Part shown: one piece after another, positions 32,302-44,472 of the stretch
Position numbering within the stretch: position 1 is the stretch's first letter
How the letters are laid out: each line of letters begins with the position of its first letter
NCBI GenBank assembly: GCA_015501055.1
Contig: JADNYV010000001.1
Span: 1,798,001-1,862,000 of the forward strand
Reading direction: 5' to 3'
Source: Mucidula mucida
Taxonomy: Eukaryota > Basidiomycota > Agaricomycetes > Agaricales > Physalacriaceae
DNA length: 64,000 nt
The notes under the pieces: model-generated
The model's database searches: none
Seen by the model: the letters and a program-made list of their open reading frames with translations, nothing else
Told to the model about the DNA's origin: nothing
Position numbers and translations under genes: made by a program

Positions 32302-34708
32302 CTATAAAGCGACATCGCGTCGTCTTTTAGCTCGTCGCCACCAATAACGGGCGAGAAATAGATACGCGACTAAGACGAGAAACACAAGGGCGACAATCAC
32401 GCCAAATGCGTTATGAGGATAGGCTGGTGTTAAACCGTTGGCGGGAACAGTCACGTTGGTAGACACAACACCTACGCCACATTTAGCAACAATGAAGAAA
32501 AGCCGAGGCAACATCGCCCACCGTAGATCGGTTGAACACAGAGAACGCCCACAGACACCACGGTAAGAAAAATAAGAGCCTTATCGATACCAGACTTCGT
32601 CATCTGAGCTGTCGTCCGCAGTTGTGCCAAGTAGATAGGATGCGATTGGCTTAACATGCGTTCGTAATGGGCCAACGAGTGCTGTAATGTGAGAATATGA
32701 TCTATTGGCTCAACAGTTTACACAACATGACGGGTTGAGAACAGAGCTTCTCACCATGCACATCGCCCATATGAATAGCAATTTCTGCCGCGTCCTCGCG
32801 CTTGTCTTCGGGGCTGGCAGCACCACCTAATAAAAGCCGTTTTCTAATTTGTAGAATGATGTCGGACTTCACAGCCAGCAAGCGCGTCAGCGATGTGACC
32901 AGCCGTCTAGCCTTTGCCATGCGCCTAAGTGTCGAAGAGGTAGGACTTGGGGACTTCGAAGCTTCCTCGTGTTCGTGAGGCTTTGTGGGACTCCGGCGTC
33001 CAAATCGTCGCAGTCTCCGAAGTAGCATCGGAAGTGGTGGTCGAGGAAGTTCAAAACGTGTGGTCCTTTTAGGAGGACTCCCAGATTTCTTTTCCGATAA
33101 GCTACTCGTATCATCTTTTTCGTTGAGAGTTCGGTCTGACTGGACAGGCGAAGACGCAGTGTTACTAGCCGAGCTGGAGGTCCCGGAATCAGCCGCAGAA
33201 CTGTATTTTCAAAGACCAGATCCTCGATGGCTATGACTTCCTTCTCAATCTCTTCCAGGAATGGGAAGAAGGAATCAACTACGGAATCCAGTAGACCATG
33301 AGCAATCCAGGCTGTAAGACGCGAGCAGAGGGTTAGATGAAAGAGACTTTGAAAGACACGTAACTCACATGAAGACAGACTTTGAAGACCCTCCAGCATG
33401 AACAAACGATTTCGCACTCGATCAGTGTGTTCTGGACCAAGTTTAGCACTAAGCAGAGGTCTGGACGGACGAGGCTAACCCGACATGTCTGTGAAATGAA
33501 ACTAGAGCAAGGTCAACAGTAACCCAGAAAGCTAGTCATGTTACGCACAGAACAAATGCCTTCGTTGAAGACCACAACGTAAAGATTAGCCTCGCCGAGT
33601 ATTCCTTCATCTGGGCGGTTGGCCGTGTGTTCGCCTCCCTTTCCGCCGCGGTAGCGAGGCGGTCGTGGATAGCCGTATTCTCCATGGCACGAAAGGATAC
33701 GAAATAATAGCCCAGTCTGGGAAAGACCTCGACTTTCTCGCGAGGATCCTGTTGCAGTATATCCTCCAAAGTTAACGGATGGAGATGCAAAAGCTAAAGG
33801 GGATGTTATCACACGCGTCAAACACACAAGTCAAGCAAGCGAACCTTCCCAATGGATTGCATATCTGCAGATGTGGGGGACGCGACATCCAGGTACCATG
33901 TGTTGGGCGTGCTCAAATCCAACGCCGCCTGCACCTCTCGCTTTTTGCCCTTCCTTGACCGGCTGCCTACTTGCGTGAGATCGGTGAAAGAAGCAGGTCG
34001 ACTGGGAATTTTCATAGATTCAGGAAGCATAAAGTCTTGATGGAGCGGGGCCGGAGATGGCGATGGTGATGGAGATTGAGCTGCACGGCTGCGCGCTTCA
34101 TTCCGACGAGCCTTGGACGCTCTTCTGAGAGCACTGTCGAGTTGGCCGAGTACGAATGGTAACGAGGAGCTGAGTGTCATTCGCTGGGGATCATGTAGGC
34201 TTTGTTGTACATCCTCAGCGGCGACAAAAGCGCGGTACGCAGGGGGTAGATAGAGACAGAACTGGCGTGGCACTTGCCTCAATTCCTCTCTAGCTTTAAT
34301 CAAGCTAATTCGCGCTGCTATATCCCGCTCCGACTGGTCACTGTGAAAATTGCCCATGCTCGGGCGTCGTCGCCTGCGCCGAGCTATTTGTGAGCGGGAA
34401 AGAGTGTTGATTGACGACCGAGAAGATGATGAAGACGAGGACGACGAAGACGAGCTTCCTCTCGCCCAGTGAGTGATTGCATGTTCAAGAACATTTGCGA
34501 TTGCACCCAAACGAGCGACACCCAGGAATGAGCCCGACGACGATGAGCTCGACGATGAAGCGGATGAAAGAGAGCTAGGCCGTGGCGACGACGGTGGAAT
34601 GGAGCCTCTGTAGATGTCGTCGTCGTCGTCGTCGTCCATATCATTTTCGTCGTCGCGGTCGTCGTGGAAATGTACTGGGATTGTAGGGTTAACGTCGGGC
34701 AGGGACAT
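32302..34708 (-). CDS. CorA-type magnesium/metal transporter, fungal Ser-rich type
   Basis: N-terminal about 270 residues are acidic and Ser-rich with a poly-Asp run and two poly-Ser runs. The CorA cytoplasmic domain follows (NTWYLDVASPT, LLHLHPLTLEDILQQDPREKVE, LGYYFVSFRAM), then the long helix region (WIAHGLLDSVVDSFFPFLEEIEKEVIAIEDLVF; RRMAKARRLVTSLTRLLAVKSD; HILTLQHSLAHYERMLSQSHP) and two C-terminal membrane spans. The CorA GMN loop is replaced by YGVVSTN. Between EDLVFEN and SAADSGTSSSAS (about 33205) the frame shifts by one apparently missing base; the alternative frame runs about 100 residues without family resemblance. A plasma-membrane or vacuolar Mg2+ role is inferred from the family. 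Confidence 0.88.
34614..34637. repeat. GTC trinucleotide microsatellite
   Basis: A run of GTC units encodes the poly-Asp tract near the N-terminus of the CorA-type protein. Such runs are slippage-prone, so length may vary between strains. Confidence 0.7.
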
Positions 34709-34821
34709 TATCGGTCAGCTCGATGGCTGCTGTGGCCGCCGACGCCAGCCAGGATGTTTACCGAATAGAGAGCATGTAAGTTGAAGAAACACCAAGTTGA
34801 GTTATATGAATTGATGATCGA

Positions 34822-36171
34822 CTACTCTATTTTGCGCCGTTTATTGAATCGTCCTTCACCCTGCCCATTCTCTCGCGGGGCACTACGCTTCTGTCCAAAC
34901 GGCCTTGATTTCTTTTCTTTTTGGCCAATCTTCTTCTGTCTCTTTTCAATAGCCTTTTTCACTGCTCGCTCTCCGCCAGAGGCTGCAAGGGCCTCGTAAC
35001 GAGCCTTGGTTAACATCGTCTTTTTCTCCGCTGTGAGAGTGTGAATATCGGATAGATGATGCAAAACATAACCACTAACACTCTTTCATATACCACGATT
35101 GCTTTCCTTGTTGCCTCTTTTCCTTCTCGTCCTTCTTCACGCGTTGCAAAGCCTCCCGTTCAATCTGAGTACGTTTATCTCTGTTGACGTTACTCTCTGC
35201 TCGCTTCACAGCAAGTTCGAGTTTCGATACCTCTGCCTCTCGCTCTTCACGCAAATGTTTCGGAGACGATTGTAGGAGCTTTCGCGCAAGCTTCGCGTTC
35301 TCTCGAAGCGTCTGTAGTTCATTCTTATGCGCGTCAAATAAGAACGAATAGTTGGTCGAGAATTTCTCAGACGAGAATTCTCCAGAAAGAGGCAAAAATC
35401 TTGGATCTCTTGCTTGCTATTGCACGATTCAGCTTCAAATGACACTAACCACAGTCTTACTTACGACTGTCTTGACGTCAACAACGGTCCTTTTTCTGCT
35501 GACCGGGCGTTTGGAGGTCACTTCAACAGGGCTAAGAACGTGACAGTGTGAACAAGCAGCATTTCGCACGAATTGACGACATACGCATGCTTACTGACGC
35601 GAGACTGAATGACCGGCTTGGGATGCGCAGACCATTCGACTACCTCTTTTCCTTTTCCCTTTGCAGAAGCTGGTTGAGGCCGATCCTCGTCTTCATCTTC
35701 ATCGGAGCTTTCTATAGCCTCGGCCCGAAGCAAAGTTCGTTGTGCGTTGCGCAATGTACCCATGGATAAGGTGGATAAATCTGAGCGCCGAGGTCATTGG
35801 GTATCGTATACCAAGGTGAAGGTCCAACCTTTTTGTACTGCGCTCTAAACATATGCTGAGTGTTTGAAGAGACCAGCAGCATAAAAACTCACCGATGTCG
35901 ATGGACCAGCCTCTGGTTCTTCATCAGCTTGCTGCCAATCATCTTCATCGTCGACCCACTGGACTACTCTGGGTGCATCTGCGTCTTCCGAGTCGTCCGC
36001 GCTGATTTCGGCACTTTCATCGTCGTCTGTATCACTTTCTTGCTGACTGGCTGCCTGAGGTTCATCTGAAGCTGAGGATTCGTTCGAGACTTCACTAGTC
36101 TCCTTTGGCAGAGATTTTTGCTGTGCTTTGTGTGGAGCAGGGCGCGTTGTGGGCCGTGGACGACGAGCCAT
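34822..36171 (-). CDS. RRP36: rRNA biogenesis protein RRP36
   Basis: SSU-processome factor for early 18S rRNA cleavages, nucleolar. It starts MARRPRPTTRP, followed by an acidic Asp/Glu/Ser region and the block DLSTLSMGTLRNAQRTL. The conserved RRP36 core is present: ARDPRFLPLSGEFSSEKF, SFLFDAHKNELQTLRENAKLARK, QIEREALQRVKKDEKEKRQQGKQSWYMK, then KARYEALAASGG and IEKRQKKIGQKEKKSRPF. To connect the acidic exon with DLSTLS in frame I need a 16-nt exon at 35829-35844 (SAVQK plus one base). The C-terminus is very basic. The gene is divergent from the DMT transporter across 112 bp. Confidence 0.9.
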
Positions 36172-36283
36172 GGATTGGGGATATGGAAAAGAATGGATGT
36201 CACATGACAGCCTCGCGATCTCCTTCCCGTTCAGCTTCCGTTCCGGAGTACGCGGATACTCTTCTCTCCTAACCTCCATCTAG

Positions 36284-37743
36284 ATGACCCGCGAGTCCAC
36301 ACAATCTGTGCCCCATGTTGGCCGCACGTTCGCCATCGTCGTATTCGTCTCCATGCTCATCGCATTTGTCGTCGAGAGCGAAATGACACAGGTGATCCAC
36401 CTTGAATGGGTTTCCTCTTCGATGCTTATCGTCGCCTTCAGTATGTGCAAACTACGCTGGGGTATAGAAAGCCGTTCTTTCTATTGTAACGTGTCTTTTG
36501 GCCAAATGCTGTTTACTGTGCTAACGTGCACACCTAGTTACGTTGTGCATTCCTCGTTTGCCATTATATTTCCCTTACATCTGCTTTACCTCAAAGCTAC
36601 GACGTCTCACTCTACGAGATCTCTAATGCGAGGGCTTTCAATGGCCATCTCAGATCATATGCGTCCTTCGACCTCTCCACCATCATCCAATCCACGTTTC
36701 CCGTACATCCGATTCGCCTGTTTCATCCTTATCTTAACGACCATCTGCAACACGCCTGGTCTGTTATGGTTTGCATCTATCACTTTAGCTTCGTAAGTCG
36801 CTCAGCTCTATCGTCCAAAAACAATGCATTGACCTCTCAATCTACAGTGTCAGTGACGTAACGGGTATTTCGTTCCATCTAATCTTGAACGCGTCTGAAT
36901 GAATCTATAGCCATATGGAACACGAACGCGTTCTTTGCCTATCTTATCACCGTCAAAGTATTTCATCTGCAGTGGGAGTCGAGGAAGCTGCTGGCAGTCA
37001 CATTGGCAACTCTCGGGGTGCTAATTGTCGTGTACGCAGGAAGCACCTCCGCTCCAACTTCAAAGACGCTACCTGAAACCTCCAAGGTCTTAAAAGTCCC
37101 GGGGCCTACGGCGCCTCTCATCGGAGATCTACTCACCCTGGTGGCCTCTCTTATATACGCTGTGTATCAGGTCATGTACAAAAAGTACGCCGCATTACCA
37201 TCAGACCCAGAACTCGTCTCAGAGGGCCTGTACGAGCCTCTAGCCGAAGCAGACGATGAGATTGAATCGCACGATTCACGGACGAAGGACATCCCTGCCG
37301 CTCAGCCCCCGCCATTTGGATTTCACCCGAACTTTCTCACATCTGCAATTGGCGTCTGCACCTGCCTAGTTCTATGGATATTTATACCCATCCTGCACTA
37401 CCTCGAGCTAGAATCCTTCGCCATGCCTAACCGACAAGCCACCGTTCTCGGAATTGCAGCAATCGCATTTAGCGGTGTTATATTCAACTCCGGATTCATG
37501 GTATGCTTCTAGACATCACTTGTCCTTCGCAACCTTCATTCTAAGCTCTCCTAGATTCTCCTTGCCATGTGGGGCCCCATAATAACTTCGGTCGGAGGTC
37601 TCTTGACCATAGTTCTCGTCTTTCTGGCAGATATATTGTTTGGCGCCGGCGTCAAAGCAATCACGACAGGCAGCGTCGTAGGTTCTACCACCATCGTAAT
37701 AGCATTCGGAATGCTAGCATATGATATGTTCAAAGCGCGCTAA
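36284..37743 (+). CDS. Drug/metabolite-superfamily transporter, SLC35F5/YML018C-like
   Basis: Ten-span-type membrane protein; the hydrophobic segments include FAIVVFVSMLIAFVVESEM, FACFILILTTICNTPGLLWFASITLAS, LLAVTLATLGVLIVVYAG and LLTIVLVFLADILFG. The family marker VSDVTAIWNTNAFFAYLITVK is reconstituted only after removing the intron that ends at about 36910. A cytoplasmic acidic loop (EADDEIESHDS) separates the two halves. Relatives include yeast vacuolar YML018C and THI74 and human SLC35F5, whose substrates are unsettled, so a nucleotide-sugar or thiamine role should not be assumed. Confidence 0.87.
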
Positions 37744-38233
37744 TTATATACAATTCTTTCTTTCTTGTACTGTAATAAAGCCATAATGAAGTTGGTGCAT
37801 TTCAAAAGTATTTCATTACGGTGATAAATAAGTGGACAAACCCAGATTCAGAATGAGTGAGAAGGTTATACACAAACATCGACAGAATAAGTACTTGGAA
37901 CCGATGACGGAGAGACAGCAACAGGAGGGAAACCAATCCTAAAGTATAGTGTACCAGAAAAAAAAGTATAATTACAAGATGCAGGAAGAATGGAGAAGGA
38001 ATGGCAGCCGGAATCGCGAGACAAGAACAGGATGGGAGGATGAAGATAGACACATTTTTGTCCTAAATGCAGCAGTCTCCGTCACCGAATGATATCGTGT
38101 GTCTAAACGCCCAAAACATGATCCACTCGATATCATAGCCAGAATGCCTCGTCATTATAATCGTATATTCCACAAAATCAGTCCATGAAGATCATGCTGC
38201 CGTGACCATACTATGAAACGGAGGACGTTAGTA
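37744..38233. other. Convergent 3' region
   Basis: AT-rich stretch between the ends of the DMT transporter and the phosphatase gene. No coding exon was found. It includes an AATAAA-like AATAAAG at about 37776 suited to transporter mRNA 3' processing. Confidence 0.4.
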
Positions 38234-39813
38234 TTATACGACGCTGGATGGAGAAACGTGCCTTTTCCGCTTGGCTTTGGTCATCTCCTTCCGTAAAGCT
38301 GCGCCGTCCAAGGGTTTCAGTAACTCAAAGGCACATAGCAGATCTTCCGATACGCTGTTCCGGAGAATTCAGTGCATTGCATTTACACAGTGTCGGTAGT
38401 CTCACCTCATACATGCGCCATAGTTGTCGAACTCTGATACGACATCAGAACACCAGATACAGCTAAAAATGATTGAACTCACCGCCACAGTAGTTAGGTG
38501 CACTGAACACAGTTACTAACGTCCGATCGTTCCAGAACTCGTACCCGTCCTCTACCACCATATGCGCCCGACATATCAAGTCCATGTCGTAGCGGCCCAA
38601 GAATTCGTTGATTATGCCTTTTCCGAAACAATAGCTGACACCTCTCTCGTTGTCTTCCCAATCAAGAGCGGTATCCGACGGGTCAGACCATAGAAGGTCA
38701 TTGAGGAGGCCATAATCAGGAACGTCGGTCGGCCGTTGTATTCTCTTTATATCCTCCATGGAATGAAGAGAAGGTGATAGCCCTCCGTGTACGCAGAATA
38801 TTTTTGACGCGACAACGGCGGCAATGGGCAAGCAGTTGAACACGTCGATGAATGTCTTCCATGTCTTGATGTTACATCGTCTTTTGCATTCATCATAGAA
38901 GCCGTAAACTGAGAGAAGGATGAGTCAGTGAGATAAAGAGAAGCTGTTGATGCCACGTACCTCGTGTAACATTGGCACATTCGTGGTTTCCCCTCAGCAG
39001 AAAGAAGTTCTCCGGGTACTTGATTTTGTAGCAGAGGAGGAGGAGAATAGTTTCGAGACTTTGTTTGCCACGGTCGACATAATCGCCAAGGAAAAGATAA
39101 TTGGCGGCGGGAGGAAAACCACACATTTCGAAGAGCCGTATGAGGTCCGAGTATTGGCCATGAACGTCGCCAACAATCTTTACGGGCGGGGCAAGTTCTA
39201 CTAGGGTGGGTTGACTGAGGAAGACCTCTCGGGCTGCTAGACAAATGGAAGTAATCTCCGTGTTTTTAAGGCAGAGAGATTTGCTAATTTTGCCTGTGTA
39301 TCCGACGTCAAGAAGACGTTGTATCATGTCATCGACATCAAAAGGCCGTGGTTTGTCCTTTGGAGCGGACTCGCTCTGGAAGCCGTTACTGGACGCCGAT
39401 CCGGGAGAGAATGGATTAGAATTGGAGAGGATGGTCTGCGTTGCAGGAATATCAAGCGGTGCTGGAGAGGGCTTTGAAGGAGGGATATTAGCAGAGGCCG
39501 ATTGCGGAGAAGGTGGATTGATGGGCGGCGGCAACGACTGTTCATTGGTCGAAGAGGGGTTGGGCAGGCCATTCGACGCTGTCCCGTCGTCCGCGTTGGA
39601 AACGCTGATGGCTGGCGTGATTCCACCAATAATACCGTTAGCTGGCGCCGGAGGGTGACCATTTGCTGTCTTGGCGGGTTCTGAGCCCGTGGCTCGCGAC
39701 AAACTGGCCGTCGCCGCATCGCTCTCTCCCGCCACAGTCTCAGAAGGTGGTTCCGCGTTGTCCTTTTCCTTGGACCCCTTCTTGGACTTTGACTTTGATG
39801 GCTGCTGTCCCAT
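38234..39813 (-). CDS. PPZ1: Serine/threonine protein phosphatase Z (PPZ type)
   Basis: PP1-related phosphatase of fungi, linked in yeast to salt tolerance and K+ homeostasis. I chose the Met at 39813 because [14 protein letters not shown] has Gly2 and a basic, Ser-rich context suited to N-myristoylation, as in yeast Ppz1; upstream in-frame Mets exist. After about 130 disordered residues comes the catalytic domain: [84 protein letters not shown] and [15 protein letters not shown]. Metal and active-site residues are intact. The tail is short and ends [16 protein letters not shown]. Confidence 0.93.
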
Positions 39814-40161
39814 CGGGGGCGTACCAGGTGGTTGTGGTGAACTTGGCCTGCCTTTGCCTAGTCTGCTTGTGAAGACTGAGAGCAGGGTTGGTGCCATGCA
39901 GGGTCGCAGGAAACGAGGGCAATGGGAAGGAATGTGCGTCGCAGTCGTCGACAACGGCGGCGGCGAAGAGCAGGATGAAATCGAGCAGTAGGACCTCCTG
40001 GGAGCAACAAGGATGGAGCTGTTTGTGCCAATTTAGGAACTGATCAATTAGTGCCAACAATTCGAACAAATTATTCTGCACGCCATATTCTTCCAGTCTC
40101 GTATGTCATGGAGATTCATAGCATAGGTAACATAGACAAGTAAAGTAGTTGACAAAATCCT
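39814..40161. other. Intergenic region upstream of the phosphatase gene
   Basis: Promoter side of the phosphatase and 3' side of RPS11. In-frame upstream Mets of the phosphatase reach 39954 but lack conserved character. Nothing else was recognised. Confidence 0.35.
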
Positions 40162-40894
40162 TTAAAACTTGCCAAACGCCTTCGCAGCCGCCTTGTTCTT
40201 GCTCACTCTCAGCACGTTGAACCGCACAGTCTTCGATAATGGCCGGCATTGCCCTGCAACCTAATGAGCAATAGTTGTTGTGGCGTATGATATATCTACG
40301 CACCGACAGTAACGGTATCCCCGACTTCAATACGGAAAGCTGGCGATACGTGAGCCGCCAAGTTCTTGTGTCGCTTTTCGTAACGGTCTATGCGCATCCA
40401 GATCAGTACAGATTGTCAACGCGAAAGATACGTGTCAACGCACTGTATTTGGGAATATAGTGCAGGTAGTCTCGTCGGATGATGATGGTGCGGGTCATTT
40501 TGGTCGATACAACCTTGCCGGTGAGGATGCGGCCACGGATGGAGACCTCGCCAGTGAAGGGGCACTTTTTGTCTGTCCAAACCAGTCAGGTCAATCCTGT
40601 TCAGAGATCCAAGCTACACACCAATGTAAGTGCCATTGATCGCCTCTTGAGGCGTCTTGAAGCCAAGTCCAACGTCCTTGTACCACCGCTTATCCTTGGT
40701 AGCGACCTTCTTGCCTGCGGGCGCTCGCGTCTCAGGATATTAGTCTCCCATTTGATTACACGATACATACCCTTCACTTTGGCATTTTGGAAGATGGGCT
40801 GCTTTTGGAACGCCTTTTCAATCTAATCCACGCAGCAGATATTCAGCATGACGGTAGCATCGGGATATCGAAGTGAACGCACTTGTTCAGCCAT
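40162..40894 (-). CDS. RPS11: 40S ribosomal protein S11 (uS17)
   Basis: Structural protein of the small ribosomal subunit. Five exons: [42 protein letters not shown]...[24 protein letters not shown]...TVTVG and [19 protein letters not shown]...AFGKF. Together they give the full-length family protein of about 155 residues with S17 signature sequence. The first exon carries only four codons, a usual arrangement for intron-rich ribosomal genes in basidiomycetes. The last acceptor is the GGTTGCAG site rather than the earlier ATTAG, since only that keeps [10 protein letters not shown] in frame. Confidence 0.96.
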
Positions 40895-41213
40895 GGTCTT
40901 GAGGGCGTCGAGGAGATTGACGAGGGCGGCTTGACGCTGAGTGAACTTTTGGCGGCTATTGACACTTGTTTACTAGAACCATCCTCAAGACTGTACAGTC
41001 GATACCCGGCAATTACCGGAGCTGCACTGCCACAAGAGCGCCACAGATCATTCGCCGAATGTGGCACTTGCGTCTGATATTGTGCTCCTATTTTGTCAAC
41101 CTAGAGAGCGACGCGTTTCCAAATTCTCAGCATCTTTACATATCTCTGTCACAGCGAATTGGGAACTTCAATCATTCATTATCAAACAGCTAGCCATAAC
41201 TCAGTCGACGTGT
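40895..41213. other. RPS11 promoter region
   Basis: Lies upstream of RPS11 and downstream of the MFS gene end. No known element could be identified by eye. Confidence 0.35.
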
Positions 41214-43591
41214 CTAATACGTGTAACGGAATGATGGCGAGTGCCTTCCAGCACCCAACTCCTCCGTATTGGTGTTGGCGGCGGAATAGTTTTCCTCAAG
41301 ACCTTGGGCCTTGTTCCTCCGTCTATTTTCAATCCTCATCCAGATCCCGGTACTATCACATTTATCAACGACAGCTACAGTGCGATAAACTGAACCTACC
41401 CGGCCACGATCACAAGGCAAAGACCTCCAAAGGCAGCGGATGTCGCAAGCGCTATGGGGATACATGAACACAGTCGGTAAAACACGATAGACCCCATACC
41501 TGGATGTATTTCGGTTCATCTTGTGCCCTAAACACATTTGTTGAAATCAATCCAGACGAGTTGGCGAGGGCGACTGGTACATCACTCAGCACCCGAAAAG
41601 CATGCTAGGACAAGCACATACCCATGACAGCCGTCACTACAGCTCGGCGTGATTCCGAAGGCGTATTGTTATTGTACCATGTAGCGACCAGCACGGAGGG
41701 TGCCGAGGCCTATGTGCATAGTTAGCAGCTGTCCCGCCAAGTATAGAAGGCACCATACCCCCATGGTCAGCAAGAAGCAAGCGAAGTACGCCACCTAACA
41801 ATAAGTCAGGAACGTCACAAGCAAGTATGAAGGCATATCGTACGCCAGTGTGCTTCACGACATCGATTGATCCCAGGACAACGAAGCCAACTAGGGTAGT
41901 AGCCAACGGGATGCAGATATGGATTGACCGTTCGTAGAAGTAGTCCGAGGAAAACGTCAAGCACAGTAAGGAAACTGTTCCGACAATATTCGGCGCAACG
42001 GTATACAGGTTCGTTTTGATTGTGGAATATCCCAGACTGGCGACAATTTGTGGCAGGAAATTGTTCACACTCGCCAGTGGGACACCAAGGGCTAAACTAA
42101 TCACAGCCCACAACCAGTATAATGGATCCATGAGTGGTTTGAAAGCGTCACGAATGTTCAACTTCTCGTCCGCGGTAACAGAGGATGCCGATAGAATACG
42201 AGCAAGGGCGATTGACTTTTGACGATCATCGAGGAACCACCAAGTAGATGCCGAGCGGGGGAGCCAAAGGAACGCGATGATGGCAAAGAAACATGTTCCT
42301 GCACCTGTGGCGCTTTTTGAGAGGGTGGAGATGAAAAAGGAGATAGCCGACCTTCAATCCAGAACAAATATTGCCAACCATGATGCTTTCCGTTCTTGAT
42401 TTGGAAGACACCAAAGGCAATGAGACCTGTACCGTTAAGGCCGGGTTGAATGGCCAAGAACACGTGTATGTTGATAAGACTGACCAGAGAATGCACCGGA
42501 TATGGCGGCAGCAGCTAAGAATGCATCTTTAGAACAACAATATATGATTCAATACAGAGGCCTACCGTAAAAGAGACCAATACGAGATGCTAGTTCGCCT
42601 CGCGTGTAGAACGTGGAAAGATAGAAGACCTAGGACGCGTCAACGAACAACAGATATCTGACAAACTACTTACTACACCAGGGAGCATAGCCGACTCAAA
42701 GACGCCGAGGAACCATCGAATCGCAAAGATTTCTGAAGGAAACGTGTAAACATTAGGCCAGAGTAGACAGCTCAATACACTAACCCGAGAAATTCTTCGC
42801 GATACCGGCGAACAAAGACCTAAAGAACGTGAATAGATTTCATCGGACGAAGTGAAATGTGCATACATGGAACCCTGGTTAATGAATGTCAGTAACAGTC
42901 GCGACGTTACTGAAAAAGAACTCACGAAGCCAAGCATCATGATGGGCAAGACGCGAGCCGCGGAGAACCTCTTTACCAACAGACTAATCGGGGTTCCAAA
43001 CCTGAGATACCGAATGAATAGAAGTGGTCGTAGTCCAGGGTCCCGACTTACAAGCAGAAGGGCACCTGTGCCATAAGGTCAGTTATCGCGTCAAAGCACA
43101 ATGTGACATCGCTTACATAGAAAACCATCACGAGGATGTAGTACTGTTCATTACGCTTTCAGACTAGAGTAGCCGCGGGACGAATGGGCCTCCTACCTGA
43201 TTACCGACTAGCCCGATGTCCTGCCAGGGGATTAGGAGAATGCACAAGGTCCAAGGAAAGAAACGCGCACCTTGTCCCAGCCGTCTGTCTTCGCATTGCC
43301 CACGTTACCTTCATCAAGGTCGTCAGCCAACGCGACATCGATTTTGAGTACGCAAACCCTTGTCAAGTGCATTAGCGAGATACCTAAATTTTCATATGAG
43401 ATGTTGATGATAGTGCAAGACGAATATATCCACATGATAGTTAGAGGCGGTAGGATGGAGAAATCGAACTTGCGCAGAAGGCGTCGTTCTTCAGCGCGAG
43501 TGTACTCCACGACCTGAGATTCCGCATCCGTGTAATCCTCCTTGGTGGGAGACCCAGCGGCGGCGCGAGACGTAACTTCAGCCTTTTCCAT
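41214..43591 (-). CDS. Major facilitator transporter, Dal5/allantoate-permease (ACS) family
   Basis: Twelve-span anion:cation symporter of the family that includes yeast Dal5 and Tna1, in the plasma membrane. It starts MEKAEVTSRAAAG. More than ten exons join to LLRKFDFSILPPLTIMYLANALDKG, NVGNAKTDGWDKDIGLVGNQ, LPIMMLGFGSM, FAIRWFLGVFESAMLPGVVFYLSTFYTRGELASRIG, GLIAFGVFQIK, WQYLFWIEGA and the second half VPLASVNNFLPQIVASLGY. It ends RIENRRRNKAQG...SPSFRYTY. Before the last exons, KYIQ joins to ALATSAAFGG only if one base is added at the donor near 41500 (CCAGGTATGG), so a G is probably missing. The start is divergent from RidA, 352 bp away. The substrate is unknown; relatives carry ureides, nicotinate, dipeptides or acids. 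Confidence 0.9.
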
Positions 43592-43943
43592 AGCGGTGAG
43601 ATGCAAGGTAAAGCACACGGTCCCATCAACACAAGCTCGAATATATATACTCTCCAAGGACTAGTTGTTATCTCAGGGTGATTACCACCGCGGACGGATA
43701 TAGATAGTCTTCTGACCAGGTCCTCCGTGTCGTAAAACGCTCTAAAGACATATCTGTTCTGCTCGGGTCTGAAGTATACACCCTGCCAAGTTTCGAGCAG
43801 GAGTTTAGAGGAATCAGGATGACTTACGGTGTCAAAAAATAGGCCACGGCCACCCGCATCGCAAAAAGAGCTGACCGGACCGGTCCCGGACGATCATATC
43901 TGCTATCGTTGACAAATTCAAAACGTCTTCTTCTGCATCCACC
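43592..43943. promoter_or_regulatory. Shared divergent promoter of the MFS transporter and RidA
   Basis: 352 bp between two start codons facing away from each other. It contains ATATATATAC at 43641-43650, about 50 bp upstream of the MFS start and suited to a TATA box on the minus strand. It could coordinate both genes, which is inference. Confidence 0.4.
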
Positions 43944-44472
43944 ATGTCTGTTGAACGAATCAACTCGGAGAAAAACAACCAATTCACCCGCATTCTCTGT
44001 ACGTTCAGCTGGTTGCGCATTGAGCTGGATCGCGTCTGATTAGCCTAACAGCACATGCAACTAAGGTGCTGGTCTGATTTTTCTGTCCGGCCAAACCCCC
44101 GTCGACGGGACTGGCAAGCTCGTTGAGGGTGGTATCAAGGAGCACACTGTACGTTCCTGTCTCCACTGTTATTGGATAGATGTCGATCTCTGGGTATAGG
44201 CCCAATGCCTGAACAACCTCGGAAACGTCCTAGAGGCTTCTGGCTCTTCTTGGGACAAGGTTCTCAAAGTTAATGTGTACTTGAAGAACATGGATGACTT
44301 CTCTGCAATGAATGAGGTCTACGAAAAGGTCATTACTTTGTTCAACATATGAAACCCAGACTGACGTTCATGACAGATCATTCCCAGCCCCAAACCCGCT
44401 AGGACTTGCATCCAAGCCGGCAAGCTTCCTTTTGATGTCGATGTTGAGATTGAGGCAGTTGCTGCCGCGTGA
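43944..44472 (+). CDS. RidA/YjgF-family enamine/imine deaminase
   Basis: Hydrolyses reactive 2-aminoacrylate-type enamines and imines. Four exons (43944-43998, 44052-44148, 44200-44328, 44377-44472) give 125 residues, normal for the family. Motifs: MSVERINSEKNN, AHATK, AGLIFLSGQTPVDGTGKLVEGG, AQCLNNLGNVLEASGSSWDKVLKVNVYLKNMDDFSAMNEVYEK, and PARTCIQAGKLPFDVDVEIE with the active-site Arg. Exon 2 has a frame break at about 44064: AHATK and GAGLIFLSG are one base apart, as if GGG had become GG. The next gene downstream is a PLP-dependent dehydratase, which makes the type of product RidA clears. An automatic caller would probably miss this gene. Confidence 0.87.

Noticed and set aside
32702..33417. 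Reading the CorA region as two separate genes
   Set aside because: Both parts belong to one family protein in the right order and are joined by a one-base shift.
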